The notes beneath the pieces are model-generated. The model saw only the letters and a list, made by a program, of their open reading frames with translations, was not told the origin of the DNA and did not search any database. A stretch of DNA of 17,502 nucleotides from Methanosarcinaceae archaeon. GTDB taxonomy: Archaea; Halobacteriota; Methanosarcinia; Methanosarcinales; Methanosarcinaceae. Each line of letters begins with the position of its first letter. Position 1 is the first letter of the stretch. Both the position numbers and the translations under genes were made by a program. Below, piece after piece: positions 6,447-14,305 of the stretch. The stretch lies in NCBI GenBank assembly GCA_028690255.1, contig JAQVBP010000011.1, positions 13,988-31,489 on the forward strand, read 5' to 3'.

Positions 6447-8173
6447 AAGGTGAAATTTATCGTGTGGCCGGACCTGTTGTTACCGCCATCGGCTTACAGG
6501 CAAAAATGTATGACCTGGTAAAAGTCGGTGACGAAGGGCTGATGGGTGAAGTCATTCAGATCAGAGGTGAGAAGACAGTCATCCAGGTATACGAAGAGAC
6601 AGCCGGCGTCAAGCCAGGCGAACCCTGTGAATCAACAGGTATGTCTCTGGCCGTGGAACTTGGGCCCGGGCTTCTTACCAGTATTTACGATGGGGTTCAG
6701 AGGCCGCTGCACGTCCTGCTTGCGAAGATGGGAAACTTCATCCAGAGGGGTGTCAGCGCAGATGGGCTTGACCACGAAAAACTCTGGGAGTTTAAACCTG
6801 TCGTTAAAGCCGGAGATGCAGTAAAAGGTGGAGAAGTAATCGGAGTCGTTCAGGAAACCGTGAACCTTGAGCACAAGATCATGGTACCCCCGACAATCTC
6901 GGGAACCGTCGCCGAAATTAAGAGCGGAAACTTTACAGTAATGGATGTTGTCTGCACCCTCACTGACGGAACCGAGCTTAAGATGATGCAGAGGTGGCCG
7001 GTAAGAATCCCCAGGCCTGTGGCAAAGAAACTTACTCCTGAAAAGCCACTGGTCACCGGTCAAAGAATCCTCGACGGGCTCTTCCCTGTTGCAAAGGGCG
7101 GAACCGCTGCAATCCCGGGTCCATTCGGTTCCGGAAAGACGGTTACCCAGCAGCAGCTTGCAAAATGGAGTGACACGGAAATCGTGGTCTACATCGGCTG
7201 TGGTGAACGTGGTAATGAAATGGCTGATGTTCTGAACGACTTCCCCAATCTCGAGGACCCTCAGACCGGAAGGCCACTCATGGAGCGTACCGTACTTATT
7301 GCAAACACCTCCAACATGCCTGTGGCTGCGAGGGAAGCATCCGTGTACACCGGGATCACCATTGCGGAATACTTCCGTGACATGGGATTCGACGTATCTC
7401 TGATGGCTGACTCCACCTCAAGGTGGGCCGAGGCAATGAGAGAAATCTCCTCCCGTCTTGAAGAAATGCCTGGTGAAGAAGGTTATCCTGCATACCTGGC
7501 AGCAAGGCTGGCAGAATTCTACGAGCGTTCCGGAGTTGCAGTATCCCTTTGTGGGGAGAAAGGTTCCATCACGGTTATCGGAGCTGTATCTCCACCTGGC
7601 GGTGACTTCACCGAACCTGTTACGCAGAACACACTGCGTATCGTGAAGGTGTTCTGGGCTCTTGACTCCAAACTCTCTCAGAGGAGGCACTTCCCTGCCA
7701 TCAACTGGTTGAACAGCTACAGTCTGTATAAGGAAGGTCTTAGCGACTGGTTTGCTGACAATGTGGCTCCTGACTGGGTAGACCTCAGAGAAAAGGCAAT
7801 GGACATGCTCCAGGTAGAATCCGAACTGCAGGAAATCGTGCAGCTCGTCGGTTCTGATGCTCTGCCGGAAGACCAGCAGCTTCTGCTCGAAATCACCCGT
7901 CTCATCAGGGAAGTTTTCCTGCAGCAGAATGCGTTCCACCCGATAGACACCTACAGTCCGTTCGCCGAACAGTACAAGACCATGCAGGCTATCATGAAAT
8001 TCGGAGATGCTGCAAACGAGGCTCTGGCCGCAGGTGTTCCGATGTCGGAAATTCTCAAGTCGGAAGCCAAGGACGAGCTTGCCAAGGTTAAGTACGAAGA
8101 GGATTTTGACGGGTCAATGAACGCTGTCCTTGCCAAGATGGATAAAGAATTTGCAGCCCTGGGAGGTAGGTGA
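6437..8173 (+). CDS. ahaA: A1AO ATP synthase catalytic subunit A
   Basis: 578 residues, the normal length for A-type catalytic subunits. The P-loop GPFGSGKT is at residues 228-235 (K234 and T235 bind phosphate and Mg2+), and the catalytic glutamate is in GERGNE (E257). The family-specific insertion lies at about residues 110-200, between the N-terminal barrel and the nucleotide domain. Three copies alternate with AhaB in the A1 hexamer and synthesise ATP. The start is GTG at 6437, with AGGTG at 6425-6429 as ribosome binding site, overlapping ahaF. No upstream in-frame ATG fits the known family start. Confidence 0.97.
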   Translation: MEVKGEIYRVAGPVVTAIGLQAKMYDLVKVGDEGLMGEVIQIRGEKTVIQVYEETAGVKPGEPCESTGMSLAVELGPGLLTSIYDGVQRPLHVLLAKMGNFIQRGVSADGLDHEKLWEFKPVVKAGDAVKGGEVIGVVQETVNLEHKIMVPPTISGTVAEIKSGNFTVMDVVCTLTDGTELKMMQRWPVRIPRPVAKKLTPEKPLVTGQRILDGLFPVAKGGTAAIPGPFGSGKTVTQQQLAKWSDTEIVVYIGCGERGNEMADVLNDFPNLEDPQTGRPLMERTVLIANTSNMPVAAREASVYTGITIAEYFRDMGFDVSLMADSTSRWAEAMREISSRLEEMPGEEGYPAYLAARLAEFYERSGVAVSLCGEKGSITVIGAVSPPGGDFTEPVTQNTLRIVKVFWALDSKLSQRRHFPAINWLNSYSLYKEGLSDWFADNVAPDWVDLREKAMDMLQVESELQEIVQLVGSDALPEDQQLLLEITRLIREVFLQQNAFHPIDTYSPFAEQYKTMQAIMKFGDAANEALAAGVPMSEILKSEAKDELAKVKYEEDFDGSMNAVLAKMDKEFAALGGR

Positions 8174-8175
8174 GT

Positions 8176-9558
8176 ATGGCAAAAGAGTACAAGACAATAA
8201 CGGAAATCGCAGGGCCTCTGATCTTTGTTGAGAAAACGGAGCCTGTGGGTTATAAAGAAATTGTTAACATCAACCTGCCTGACGGGACCACCCGCAGGGG
8301 TGAGGTGCTTGACTCTTCCGCAGAGATTGTGGTTATTCAGGTCTATGAAGGGACAGGCGGTCTGAACAAAGACTGTGGTGTGGTCTTCACAGGAGAAACC
8401 CTGAAACTTCCCGCATCCATCGACCTCCTGGGCAGGATCCTTTCCGGGGCAGGAAAGCCTCTGGACGGGGGACCCAGGATCGTCCCTGAAAAGATGATTG
8501 ATATCAACGGGGCCGCAATGAACCCGTACGCCAGGATGCCTCCTGAAGACTTCATCCAGACAGGGATTTCCACAATTGACGGGACCAACACCCTTGTCCG
8601 TGGACAGAAACTGCCTATCTTCTCGGCATCAGGTCTTCCGCACAACGAAATCGCCCTGCAGATCGCAAGACAGGCTTCTGTGCCCGGCTCTGAAGGAGAG
8701 TTCGCTGTGGTCTTCGCAGCAATGGGCATCACCAACGAAGAAGCCCAGTACTTCATGCAGGATTTCGAAAAGACCGGCGCTCTGGAAAGGGCCGTTGTGT
8801 TCATGAACCTTGCAGATGACCCTGCTGTGGAACGTCTGGTTACCCCGCGTATGGCTCTTACTGCAGCCGAGTACCTGGCATACGAGCACGACATGCACGT
8901 TCTCGTTATCCTGACTGACATCACCAACTACGCTGAAGCTCTCCGTCAGATGGGAGCCGCCCGTAATGAAGTGCCCGGTCGTCGTGGATACCCCGGTTAC
9001 ATGTACACTGACCTTGCAACCCTCTATGAAAGAGCAGGTATTGTCAAGGGAGCCAAAGGGTCTGTTACCCAGATTCCGATCCTTTCCATGCCCGGTGACG
9101 ACATCACTCACCCGATTCCTGACCTTTCCGGATATATTACCGAAGGTCAGATCGTGGTTGCCAGGGAACTGCACAGAAAGGGTATCTACCCGCCAATTAA
9201 CGTGCTGCCGTCCCTGTCCAGGCTGATGAACTCCGGTATCGGAGGCGACAAGACCAGGGATGACCACAAGGCTGTTTCTGACCAGATGTATGCAGGATAC
9301 GCTGAAGGGCGTGACCTGAGAGGTCTGGTGGCAATCGTCGGTAAGGAAGCCCTCTCCGAAAGAGACACAAAACTCCTTGAATTTGCCGACCTCTTCGAAG
9401 AGAACTTTGTCACTCAGGGCAGAAACGAAAACCGGACAATTGCAGAAACCCTGGACATCGGCTGGAAGATCCTCGCACACCTGCCAGAAAACCAGTTGAA
9501 CAGGATTGACAACAAGTACATCCAGAAGTACCACCCGGCACATAAAAAAGCTGAGTGA
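8176..9558 (+). CDS. ahaB: A1AO ATP synthase regulatory subunit B
   Basis: 460 residues from the ATG at 8176. It is homologous to AhaA in fold but has SASGLPHNEIA where the P-loop should be, so it is the non-catalytic B subunit that completes the A3B3 hexamer and carries the interface arginine for the catalytic site. GGAGG at 8162-8166, 9 nt ahead, favours this ATG over a GTG at 8170, which would leave only 3 nt of spacing. The ahaA stop is 2 nt upstream. The region with EALRQMGAARNEVPGRRGYPGYMYTDLATLYERAG is the usual B-family signature. Confidence 0.97.
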   Translation: MAKEYKTITEIAGPLIFVEKTEPVGYKEIVNINLPDGTTRRGEVLDSSAEIVVIQVYEGTGGLNKDCGVVFTGETLKLPASIDLLGRILSGAGKPLDGGPRIVPEKMIDINGAAMNPYARMPPEDFIQTGISTIDGTNTLVRGQKLPIFSASGLPHNEIALQIARQASVPGSEGEFAVVFAAMGITNEEAQYFMQDFEKTGALERAVVFMNLADDPAVERLVTPRMALTAAEYLAYEHDMHVLVILTDITNYAEALRQMGAARNEVPGRRGYPGYMYTDLATLYERAGIVKGAKGSVTQIPILSMPGDDITHPIPDLSGYITEGQIVVARELHRKGIYPPINVLPSLSRLMNSGIGGDKTRDDHKAVSDQMYAGYAEGRDLRGLVAIVGKEALSERDTKLLEFADLFEENFVTQGRNENRTIAETLDIGWKILAHLPENQLNRIDNKYIQKYHPAHKKAE

Positions 9559-9563
9559 TTGTC

Positions 9564-10193
9564 ATGGTTCTGCAGGACGTAAAACCAACTCGGTCAGAAC
9601 TTATTACACTCAAGAAAAGGATCAAGCTCTCGGAAAGCGGGCACAAACTCCTGAAGATGAAGAGGGACGGTCTGATCCTTGAGTTCTTCAAGATCCTGAA
9701 CGAAGCAAGAAACGTCAGAACCGAGCTGGACGAAGCCTATAAAGTAGCAACGGACAAGATTAATCTTGCCTGCGCCGTGAATGGAGTGGTTGCCATCAAG
9801 TCAACCGCTTTCACCACAAAAGGATCTCCTGAAATCAAGCTTTCCGGGCATAACATCATGGGTGTCTTTGTGCCCAAGATCAGCTCCATCGGAGTCCGAA
9901 AACCTCTCTATGAGAGAGGGTACGGGATAATCGGGACCAATTCCTACATTGACGAAACCTCTGATGCCTATGAGGATCTGGTCGAAAAGATTATCATCGC
10001 CGCGGAACTTGAAACTACCATGAAAAGGCTCCTTAATGAGATCGAGAAAACCAAGAGGCGTGTAAACGCTCTCGAATTCAAGGTCATTCCCGAACTCATC
10101 GAAACCATGAAGTTCATCCGCTTCACCCTTGAGGAAGTGGAAAGAGAAGGGACCTTCAGGTTGAAGAGAATCAAAGCAAAAGCGAAAGATTGA
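9564..10193 (+). CDS. ahaD: A1AO ATP synthase subunit D (central rotor shaft)
   Basis: 209 residues from ATG 9564. Two long helices (about 5-75 and 125-200) form the coiled-coil shaft inside the A3B3 hexamer, as in V-type D and F-type gamma. The N-terminal VLQDVKPTRSELITLKKRIKL block is typical. A GTG at 9555 in the same frame would overlap ahaB by 4 nt; I prefer the ATG because GAGTGAT at 9553-9559 is placed as its ribosome binding site, but the choice affects only three residues. The stop is 13 nt before ahaG. Confidence 0.95.
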   Translation: MVLQDVKPTRSELITLKKRIKLSESGHKLLKMKRDGLILEFFKILNEARNVRTELDEAYKVATDKINLACAVNGVVAIKSTAFTTKGSPEIKLSGHNIMGVFVPKISSIGVRKPLYERGYGIIGTNSYIDETSDAYEDLVEKIIIAAELETTMKRLLNEIEKTKRRVNALEFKVIPELIETMKFIRFTLEEVEREGTFRLKRIKAKAKD

Positions 10194-10206
10194 GCTTGAT
10201 TTAAAC

Positions 10207-10374
10207 ATGGCAGCGTACAGGGATCAACCTAATTTGGTTGAAAAAGCTGTTCTTAAGTTAAGCGAACCTGAAAACCAGGCGTGGCTTTTAAAGGTTGCGT
10301 GGAGAATTTCACTCCTCATGCTGGTTTTAGGGTTCCTTATCATAATAAAAACGCTTCTTCAAAATTTATCGTGA
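10207..10374 (+). CDS. ahaG: A1AO ATP synthase accessory subunit G, small membrane protein
   Basis: A 55-residue protein beginning MAAYRDQPNLVEKAVLKLSE and ending IIIKTLLQNLS. It has a charged amphipathic N-terminal part and one membrane segment at about residues 33-52. It is in the place of ahaG, the last gene of Methanosarcina ATP synthase operons, whose function is not established; it has no counterpart in most other A-type operons. The ribosome binding site is weak (TGAT at 10197-10200). A strong terminator begins 10 nt after the stop, so this gene belongs to the operon. It is short enough to be missed by automatic calling. Confidence 0.85.
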   Translation: MAAYRDQPNLVEKAVLKLSEPENQAWLLKVAWRISLLMLVLGFLIIIKTLLQNLS

Positions 10375-10383
10375 CTGGAACTT

Positions 10384-10446
10384 TCGAGATGATTTTTATC
10401 ATCTCGATATCTGGCACGATATCTGAATGTTTTTTTTCTGTTTTTA
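10384..10446 (+). terminator. aha operon terminator
   Basis: A perfect 10-bp stem, TCGAGATGAT (10384-10393) with ATCATCTCGA (10398-10407) around a TTTT loop, is followed by a second small inverted repeat GATATC (10406-10411 and 10418-10423) and a T-run at 10430-10438. Hairpin plus T-tracts right after ahaG mark the operon's end. Confidence 0.8.
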
Positions 10447-10456
10447 TGGTTAATTT

Positions 10457-10575
10457 GGAATTTGCTTTTTTAGGGTCATCTGGAATTTAGTTTGGAATTT
10501 TTTGGAATTTTTTGGAATTTTTTGGAATTTTTTGGAATTTTTTGGAATTTGGTTGGAATTTTTTGGAATTTGGTT
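10457..10575. repeat. 10-bp tandem repeat of phased T-tracts (GGAATTTTTT)
   Basis: GGAA occurs at 10457, 10482, 10494, 10504, 10514, 10524, 10534, 10544, 10555 and 10565. Positions 10494-10543 are five exact copies of GGAATTTTTT; flanking copies vary (GGAATTTGGTT and similar). T6 tracts at almost exactly one helical turn should bend the DNA strongly. The tract lies between the aha terminator and hypF, so it may act in aha termination (repeated U-tracts), in the hypF promoter, or be a slippage-prone simple repeat. The remainder of 10375-10633 holds no gene that I can support. Confidence 0.9.
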
Positions 10576-10633
10576 TTTGTGTTCTATTTAGGAATTTATT
10601 TTTCCTGTTGCCATAAATCAATAAGCTATTTTA

Positions 10634-13024
10634 ATGACTGGGATCAATCCTAAAGCCTCTATGCAAAACGAAGCCAGACTTATCCATGTAATCGGCACGG
10701 TGCAGGGAGTGGGTTTCCGGCCCTTTGTCTACAGACTGGCAAAAGCTCACAGGCTTTCCGGCTACGTGAAGAATTTAGGAAATATTGTGGAGATTTTTGC
10801 GGAAGGCCAGAGGCCAGACCTTGAGGCTTTTCTTGTGGGACTCCCTTTAAAAAAACCTCCTCTGGCCCGGATAACGGGGCTTGATTCAAAAAAGGTGCCT
10901 GTCCGCAATCCCTCCGAATTTTCCATCCTGCACAGTGAATGCGCGGTTACCGAGGACTCCATAATCCCTCCGGATAGCTCGATCTGCAAAGCCTGCCTTT
11001 CCGAAATCCTGAATCCGGCTTCAAGGTATTACCATTACCCTTTTACGGTCTGCACCGACTGCGGGCCCCGCTATACAACGGTCCGGGCCCTCCCCTACGA
11101 CCGGGAACACACGACAATGGCGGACTTTCCCCTCTGCGGGGACTGTAATATAGAGTACACGGACCCCGGAAACCGCAGGTACCACGCCCAGCCGGTTTGC
11201 TGTGAGGCCTGCGGCCCGAAACTCCTGCTTGCCGACTCCTCGGGCAGGGTGCTTGCGGAAAACTACGGGGCCATAGTAAAAGCTGCGGCTCTCCTCGAAG
11301 AGGGGTATGTCCTCTCGGTTAAGGGCTTCGGGGGTTTTCATATCGCCTGCTCGGCCCGGCGGGAGGCTGCAGTCGAAAAAGTCCGGAAGAAACTGGGCAG
11401 GCCCGAGCAGCCTTTTGCCCTGATGGCGGGGACGGTGGAAGGTGTTGAGACCTTTGCAAAAGTCGAAGGGCCTGAGAGGGAGCTTCTCACCTCCTTCAGG
11501 CGGCCCATAACCCTGCTTCCCAAGAAAGAGCCCTTCCCCCTCACGGAATTGCTTGCTCCGGGGCTTCACAACATAGGAGCAATGCTGCCCTATACCGGAA
11601 CCCAGCACCTGCTCTTTGATAGGGAGCCTGAGGCCGTTTACGTCATGACTTCGGCAAACCTTCCGGGCAGGCCCATGCTGATTGAGAACCGGGAGGTGTT
11701 GGAGAAGCTTGAAGGGATTGTGGACTACCACCTGTTCCATAACAGGGGAATTGCGAACCGGAACGACGACACGGTCATAAGGGTCGTAAACGGTAAAAAG
11801 TCTTTTATAAGGCGCTCCAGGGGATTTGTGCCGGAACCAATTGAATTGCCTTTCGAAGTTGGGCCTGCCCTCGGGGTGGGAGCCGAGCTAAATACAACGA
11901 TCACGCTTGCAAAAGAAAAGCGGGCCTACCTTTCCCAGTACATAGGCAACACCGGCAAGGTCGAGACCTTTTCTTACCATAAAGAGGTGGTCCGGCATTT
12001 GATAGGGCTTACGGGCATAAAGCCCGAAACCTGGGGTTGCGACCTGCATCCCTCATTCAACACGACTTCCTTTGCAAAGGAAGAGGCTGAAAAAGCCGAA
12101 AAAGCCGGATTCCGGAGGAAAGAAGGGGGTTCCCTTCCTCCTGCTCTTCTCAAGGTGCAGCACCATGAGGCCCACATGCTGGCCCTCATGGCAGACCGGC
12201 TTCTGCCAGAAGACTCCCGAATACTGGGAATTGTCCTTGACGGGGTGGGCTACGGGAGCGACGGAACGGTCTGGGGGGGGGAAATTTTCGACTCCTCCTA
12301 TACAGGACATGAGCGGCTTGCCCACCTCCAGGTCCAGCCCATGCCCGGAGGAGACCTTGCGGCCAGGCACCCTGCCCGGATGGTCCTCGGGATGCTTTTC
12401 AGCCTGCTTTCGGAAAGCGAACTGAAGAAATTGCCTCTCTCCTTCAGGCGGGGGGAGGCCGAATTGAAGGTTGTCCTGCAGCAGCTCGAAAAGGGAATTA
12501 ACGTCGTCCTGAGCAGTAGCACGGGTAGGGTCCTTGATGCGGCTGCGGCTCTCCTGGGGATTTGTGGGGAGCGCACATACGAAGGGGAGCCTGCCATGAA
12601 ACTCGAGGCTGCCGCGAAAAAAAGCACTGTGAGGGTGGAAATTGAGCCCGTTTTCAGAAACTGCGAAATAACAGGGCTCCGGATGCTTGACACGAGCGAA
12701 CTCCTGTACGGGGTTTATGAACTTATGGGAAAGTATTCCCCTTCCGACCTTGCCTTTGCCTTTGAAGAAAGCCTTGCCTGCGGGGTCTCGGAACTTGCGG
12801 GTTCCCTGGCCCGGAAAAAGGGCCTGGATGCGGTGGGTCTGAGCGGGGGGGTGGCGTACAACGAGCATATCACGTCCCGGATATCCGAAACCGTCATGGA
12901 AGCCGGCTTTAATTTCTTAATCCCTTCCAATATCCCCTGCGGAGATGGCTGTATATCTTTCGGGCAGGCAATTGCGGCGGGATTAAAGGGCAAAAGTGAA
13001 GGGCAGATTGAAAAGAAAGCCTAA
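10634..13024 (+). CDS. hypF: [NiFe]-hydrogenase maturation carbamoyltransferase HypF
   Basis: 796 residues. Order of domains: acylphosphatase (about 15-105, signature GTVQGVGFRP at 21-30); zinc-finger-like region with four Cys pairs (C118/C121, C140/C143, C168/C171, C190/C193); YrdC-like ATP-binding domain (about 205-390); and Kae1-like carbamoyltransferase domain with the metal motif HHEAH (510-514) and LSGGVAYNEHI near the C-terminus. HypF makes carbamoyl-AMP from carbamoyl phosphate and ATP and passes the carbamoyl group to the C-terminal Cys of HypE, the source of the CN ligands of the NiFe centre. All key motifs are intact. No other hyp or hydrogenase gene is in the window. The gene looks markedly more GC-rich than its surroundings. 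No clear ribosome binding site precedes ATG 10634; ATG 10661 is an alternative that removes nine residues. Confidence 0.95.
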   Translation: MTGINPKASMQNEARLIHVIGTVQGVGFRPFVYRLAKAHRLSGYVKNLGNIVEIFAEGQRPDLEAFLVGLPLKKPPLARITGLDSKKVPVRNPSEFSILHSECAVTEDSIIPPDSSICKACLSEILNPASRYYHYPFTVCTDCGPRYTTVRALPYDREHTTMADFPLCGDCNIEYTDPGNRRYHAQPVCCEACGPKLLLADSSGRVLAENYGAIVKAAALLEEGYVLSVKGFGGFHIACSARREAAVEKVRKKLGRPEQPFALMAGTVEGVETFAKVEGPERELLTSFRRPITLLPKKEPFPLTELLAPGLHNIGAMLPYTGTQHLLFDREPEAVYVMTSANLPGRPMLIENREVLEKLEGIVDYHLFHNRGIANRNDDTVIRVVNGKKSFIRRSRGFVPEPIELPFEVGPALGVGAELNTTITLAKEKRAYLSQYIGNTGKVETFSYHKEVVRHLIGLTGIKPETWGCDLHPSFNTTSFAKEEAEKAEKAGFRRKEGGSLPPALLKVQHHEAHMLALMADRLLPEDSRILGIVLDGVGYGSDGTVWGGEIFDSSYTGHERLAHLQVQPMPGGDLAARHPARMVLGMLFSLLSESELKKLPLSFRRGEAELKVVLQQLEKGINVVLSSSTGRVLDAAAALLGICGERTYEGEPAMKLEAAAKKSTVRVEIEPVFRNCEITGLRMLDTSELLYGVYELMGKYSPSDLAFAFEESLACGVSELAGSLARKKGLDAVGLSGGVAYNEHITSRISETVMEAGFNFLIPSNIPCGDGCISFGQAIAAGLKGKSEGQIEKKA

Positions 13025-13027
13025 AAA

Positions 13028-13064
13028 TAAGTTTTATCTCCAGGGGGTTTTTTCAGCAATTTTT
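13028..13064 (+). terminator. Probable T-tract terminator of hypF
   Basis: Three T-rich stretches (TTTT, TTTTTT, TTTTT) follow the hypF stop within 40 nt. No strong hairpin is seen; archaeal RNA polymerase can end on U-tracts alone, so the call rests on composition and position. Confidence 0.4.
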
Positions 13065-13128
13065 CCATACTATTAACTATATTTTACTCTGATTTGCTGA
13101 TATTTGATCAGAAAAACAGTACTACAAA

Positions 13129-13137
13129 ATTAAATAA
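13129..13137 (+). promoter_or_regulatory. TATA box for the DUF1699-family gene
   Basis: An AT-rich TTAAATAAA-like box lies about 35-40 nt before the ATG at 13170, predicting a start only about 10-15 nt upstream of the coding region. A second AT-rich box is near 13076-13083. Confidence 0.4.
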
Positions 13138-13169
13138 ATAATCCCTTTCTTACATAGTTGAGGGAAGAG

Positions 13170-13595
13170 ATGATGCTGCAGGGGAGCATAAGGATCCGGG
13201 TAGTTACCGGCAGGAGCGAAATCCTGAACATTAAACCGGGGGAGAAGGCAGTCCACCTTGCGTTTCGCCCTGCGGACAGGGATCTCTTTAACCTGCTCAA
13301 AACCTGCCCGGAGATAGAGCTGCTCCAGCTTCCTACCTCAGCTTATGATGCCCTCTCTAAGTTTATGAAGATGTACCTGAACTCTGCGGGCATCCAGCTT
13401 GTCAGGGGGGATGTGAGCGGACACTGGCATGACCTGGAGAACTACTTTGTAATCCCTGCCTATGTAATTGAAAAAATAAACGAACTGAAAATCCAGGGGC
13501 TTCCTGAGGAAGATATCGTTTCCGAGGTAATGAACCTGCGAAGAATTAGCCCGGACCTGATCCTTCACCTCCTGCGTAAACCACCTCTGAGCTAA
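13170..13595 (+). CDS. DUF1699-family protein, function unknown
   Basis: 141 residues from ATG 13170. The segment IRIRVVTGRSEI...GEKAVHLAFRPADRDLFNLLKTCPEIELLQLP and the later KMYLNSAGIQLVRGDVSGHWHD match my recollection of DUF1699, a family of unknown function known mainly from Methanosarcina. No membrane segment or signal peptide is visible; it is probably cytoplasmic. Two adjacent ATGs (13170, 13173) and a TTG at 13158 compete as starts; GAGGG at 13160-13164 favours one of the ATGs. It has its own promoter-like sequence and is probably monocistronic. No function can be assigned. Confidence 0.8.
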   Translation: MMLQGSIRIRVVTGRSEILNIKPGEKAVHLAFRPADRDLFNLLKTCPEIELLQLPTSAYDALSKFMKMYLNSAGIQLVRGDVSGHWHDLENYFVIPAYVIEKINELKIQGLPEEDIVSEVMNLRRISPDLILHLLRKPPLS

Positions 13596-13835
13596 ATCTT
13601 CGAAAATTTTCTGCACAATCTTTAAATACGTTCTGTAGTTGCCAGGGAAGGAGCCGGAGCTTCTCAAAACAGTTTACTAAACCAACGGTTTCAAAAACAT
13701 GCCGATGAATATGGGCACAATACCTGAATAATAAATTCAAAATTCAAAAAAATTCCATGAAAAAGTATATTCCCTTTACACGATTTCAAGCGAAATTGTT
13801 ATATATTAAAAATACCTCTAGAGATGTTGCAGTTT
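13596..13835. other. Intergenic region between the DUF1699-family gene and tRNA-Gly
   Basis: I see no supported gene. A TTTAAATA box at 13621-13628 could start a transcript near 13650, but only a ten-codon frame follows (ATG at 13699). The frame from 13757 runs straight through tRNA-Gly and is rejected. The tRNA-Gly TATA box lies at the right edge. Confidence 0.45.
13800..13808 (+). promoter_or_regulatory. TATA box of tRNA-Gly
   Basis: TATATATTA lies about 30 nt before the first base of the mature tRNA, the expected place for an archaeal tRNA promoter. Confidence 0.6.
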
Positions 13836-13907
13836 GCGTTGATGGTCTAGTGGCTATGACTTGGGCCTTCCAAGCCCAAAACCCGGGTTCGAATCCCGGT
13901 CGGCGCA
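13836..13907 (+). tRNA. tRNA-Gly (anticodon UCC)
   Basis: 72 nt, folding into a full cloverleaf. Acceptor GCGTTGA pairs with TCGGCGC (two G-U pairs), discriminator A; the anticodon arm is TGGGC-CTTCCAA-GCCCA with anticodon TCC; the T arm is CCGGG-TTCGAAT-CCCGG. It reads GGA codons (and GGG by wobble). No intron and no encoded CCA, as is usual in Methanosarcina. A T-rich stretch follows as terminator. Confidence 0.97.
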
Positions 13908-13933
13908 TTTCTCATTTTTCTCTTATTAATTTA

Positions 13934-13969
13934 AAAACTTAATTCTGTTTTAAAACTTAATTCTGTTTT
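13934..13969. repeat. Perfect 18-bp tandem duplication between the two tRNA genes
   Basis: AAAACTTAATTCTGTTTT occurs at 13934-13951 and again directly at 13952-13969. It lies just upstream of the tRNA-Leu TATA region and contributes T-tracts behind tRNA-Gly; it looks like a recent slippage duplication. Confidence 0.9.
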
Positions 13970-13980
13970 TATTTTATAAT
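13968..13980 (+). promoter_or_regulatory. TATA box of tRNA-Leu
   Basis: A TTTATTTTATAAT stretch lies about 15-25 nt before the mature 5' end. The exact TATA register is unclear because the region is nearly all A/T. Confidence 0.45.
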
Positions 13981-13992
13981 AATTTTCAAAGT

Positions 13993-14075
13993 GCGAGGGT
14001 TGCCCAGAGGTCAAAGGCGATGGGCTTAGGACCCATTTTCGTAGGAATTCGTGCGTTCGAATCGCACCCCTCGCA
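13993..14075 (+). tRNA. tRNA-Leu (anticodon UAG)
   Basis: 83-nt class II tRNA. Acceptor GCGAGGG pairs with CCCTCGC, discriminator A; the anticodon arm is ATGGG-CTTAGGA-CCCAT with anticodon TAG; a 14-nt variable arm contains a short TTC/GAA stem; the T arm is GTGCG-TTCGAAT-CGCAC. Reads CUA codons (and CUG by wobble). No intron, no encoded CCA. Confidence 0.97.
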
Positions 14076-14183
14076 TATCCATTATGGGATATAGGTATCT
14101 CAAAAAAACGCAACGCTGTTTTGTAACTTTTATGCAAAATCTTTTTTATGAATCTGCATTCCGCATTTTTAGGCGCATAAAGG

Positions 14184-14240
14184 TCTTCCGCATTGACCGC
14201 ATATGACGCTCTCTGGATAGCTACATTTGTTAATCTGGAT
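14184..14240 (+). pseudogene. 57-bp relic of the downstream LivK-like gene
   Basis: This segment matches 16334-16390, inside the substrate-binding protein gene, at 53 of 57 bases without gaps. In the gene's frame it reads like YDALWIATFV with changes at three residues. It is bordered by an in-frame TAA immediately upstream (14178-14180) and a TAG 11 codons downstream, so it cannot encode a protein. Flanking sequence does not match. It is a remnant of a duplication, deletion or gene-conversion event. The rest of 14076-14305 holds only AT-rich promoter-like sequence for the next gene. Confidence 0.88.
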
Positions 14241-14305
14241 AAAACTGTATCCTTGTGGAAACTAACATTTTAGCATTTAATTTTTAATTTGACAGGTGTT
14301 ACAAT

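Noticed and set aside
8170..8175. GTG start for ahaB two codons upstream of the ATG
   Set aside because: The ribosome binding site GGAGG at 8162-8166 would be only 3 nt away; ATG 8176 has proper spacing and gives the usual family start.
8629..9543. 304-codon minus-strand frame opposite ahaB
   Set aside because: Shadow of the ahaB reading frame with no start signal or recognisable domain.
10281..10490. 69-codon + strand frame overlapping the end of ahaG
   Set aside because: It overlaps ahaG in another frame and crosses the operon terminator; ahaG fits known gene order and membrane-protein character.
12053..12868. 271-codon minus-strand frame opposite hypF
   Set aside because: Long antisense frames are expected opposite GC-rich coding DNA; the + strand HypF has all family motifs across this region.
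13757..13942. 61-codon + strand frame
   Set aside because: It reads through the whole tRNA-Gly gene; the cloverleaf explains the sequence.
13931..14137. 68-codon minus-strand frame
   Set aside because: It runs antisense through tRNA-Leu and the 18-bp tandem duplication; not a gene.
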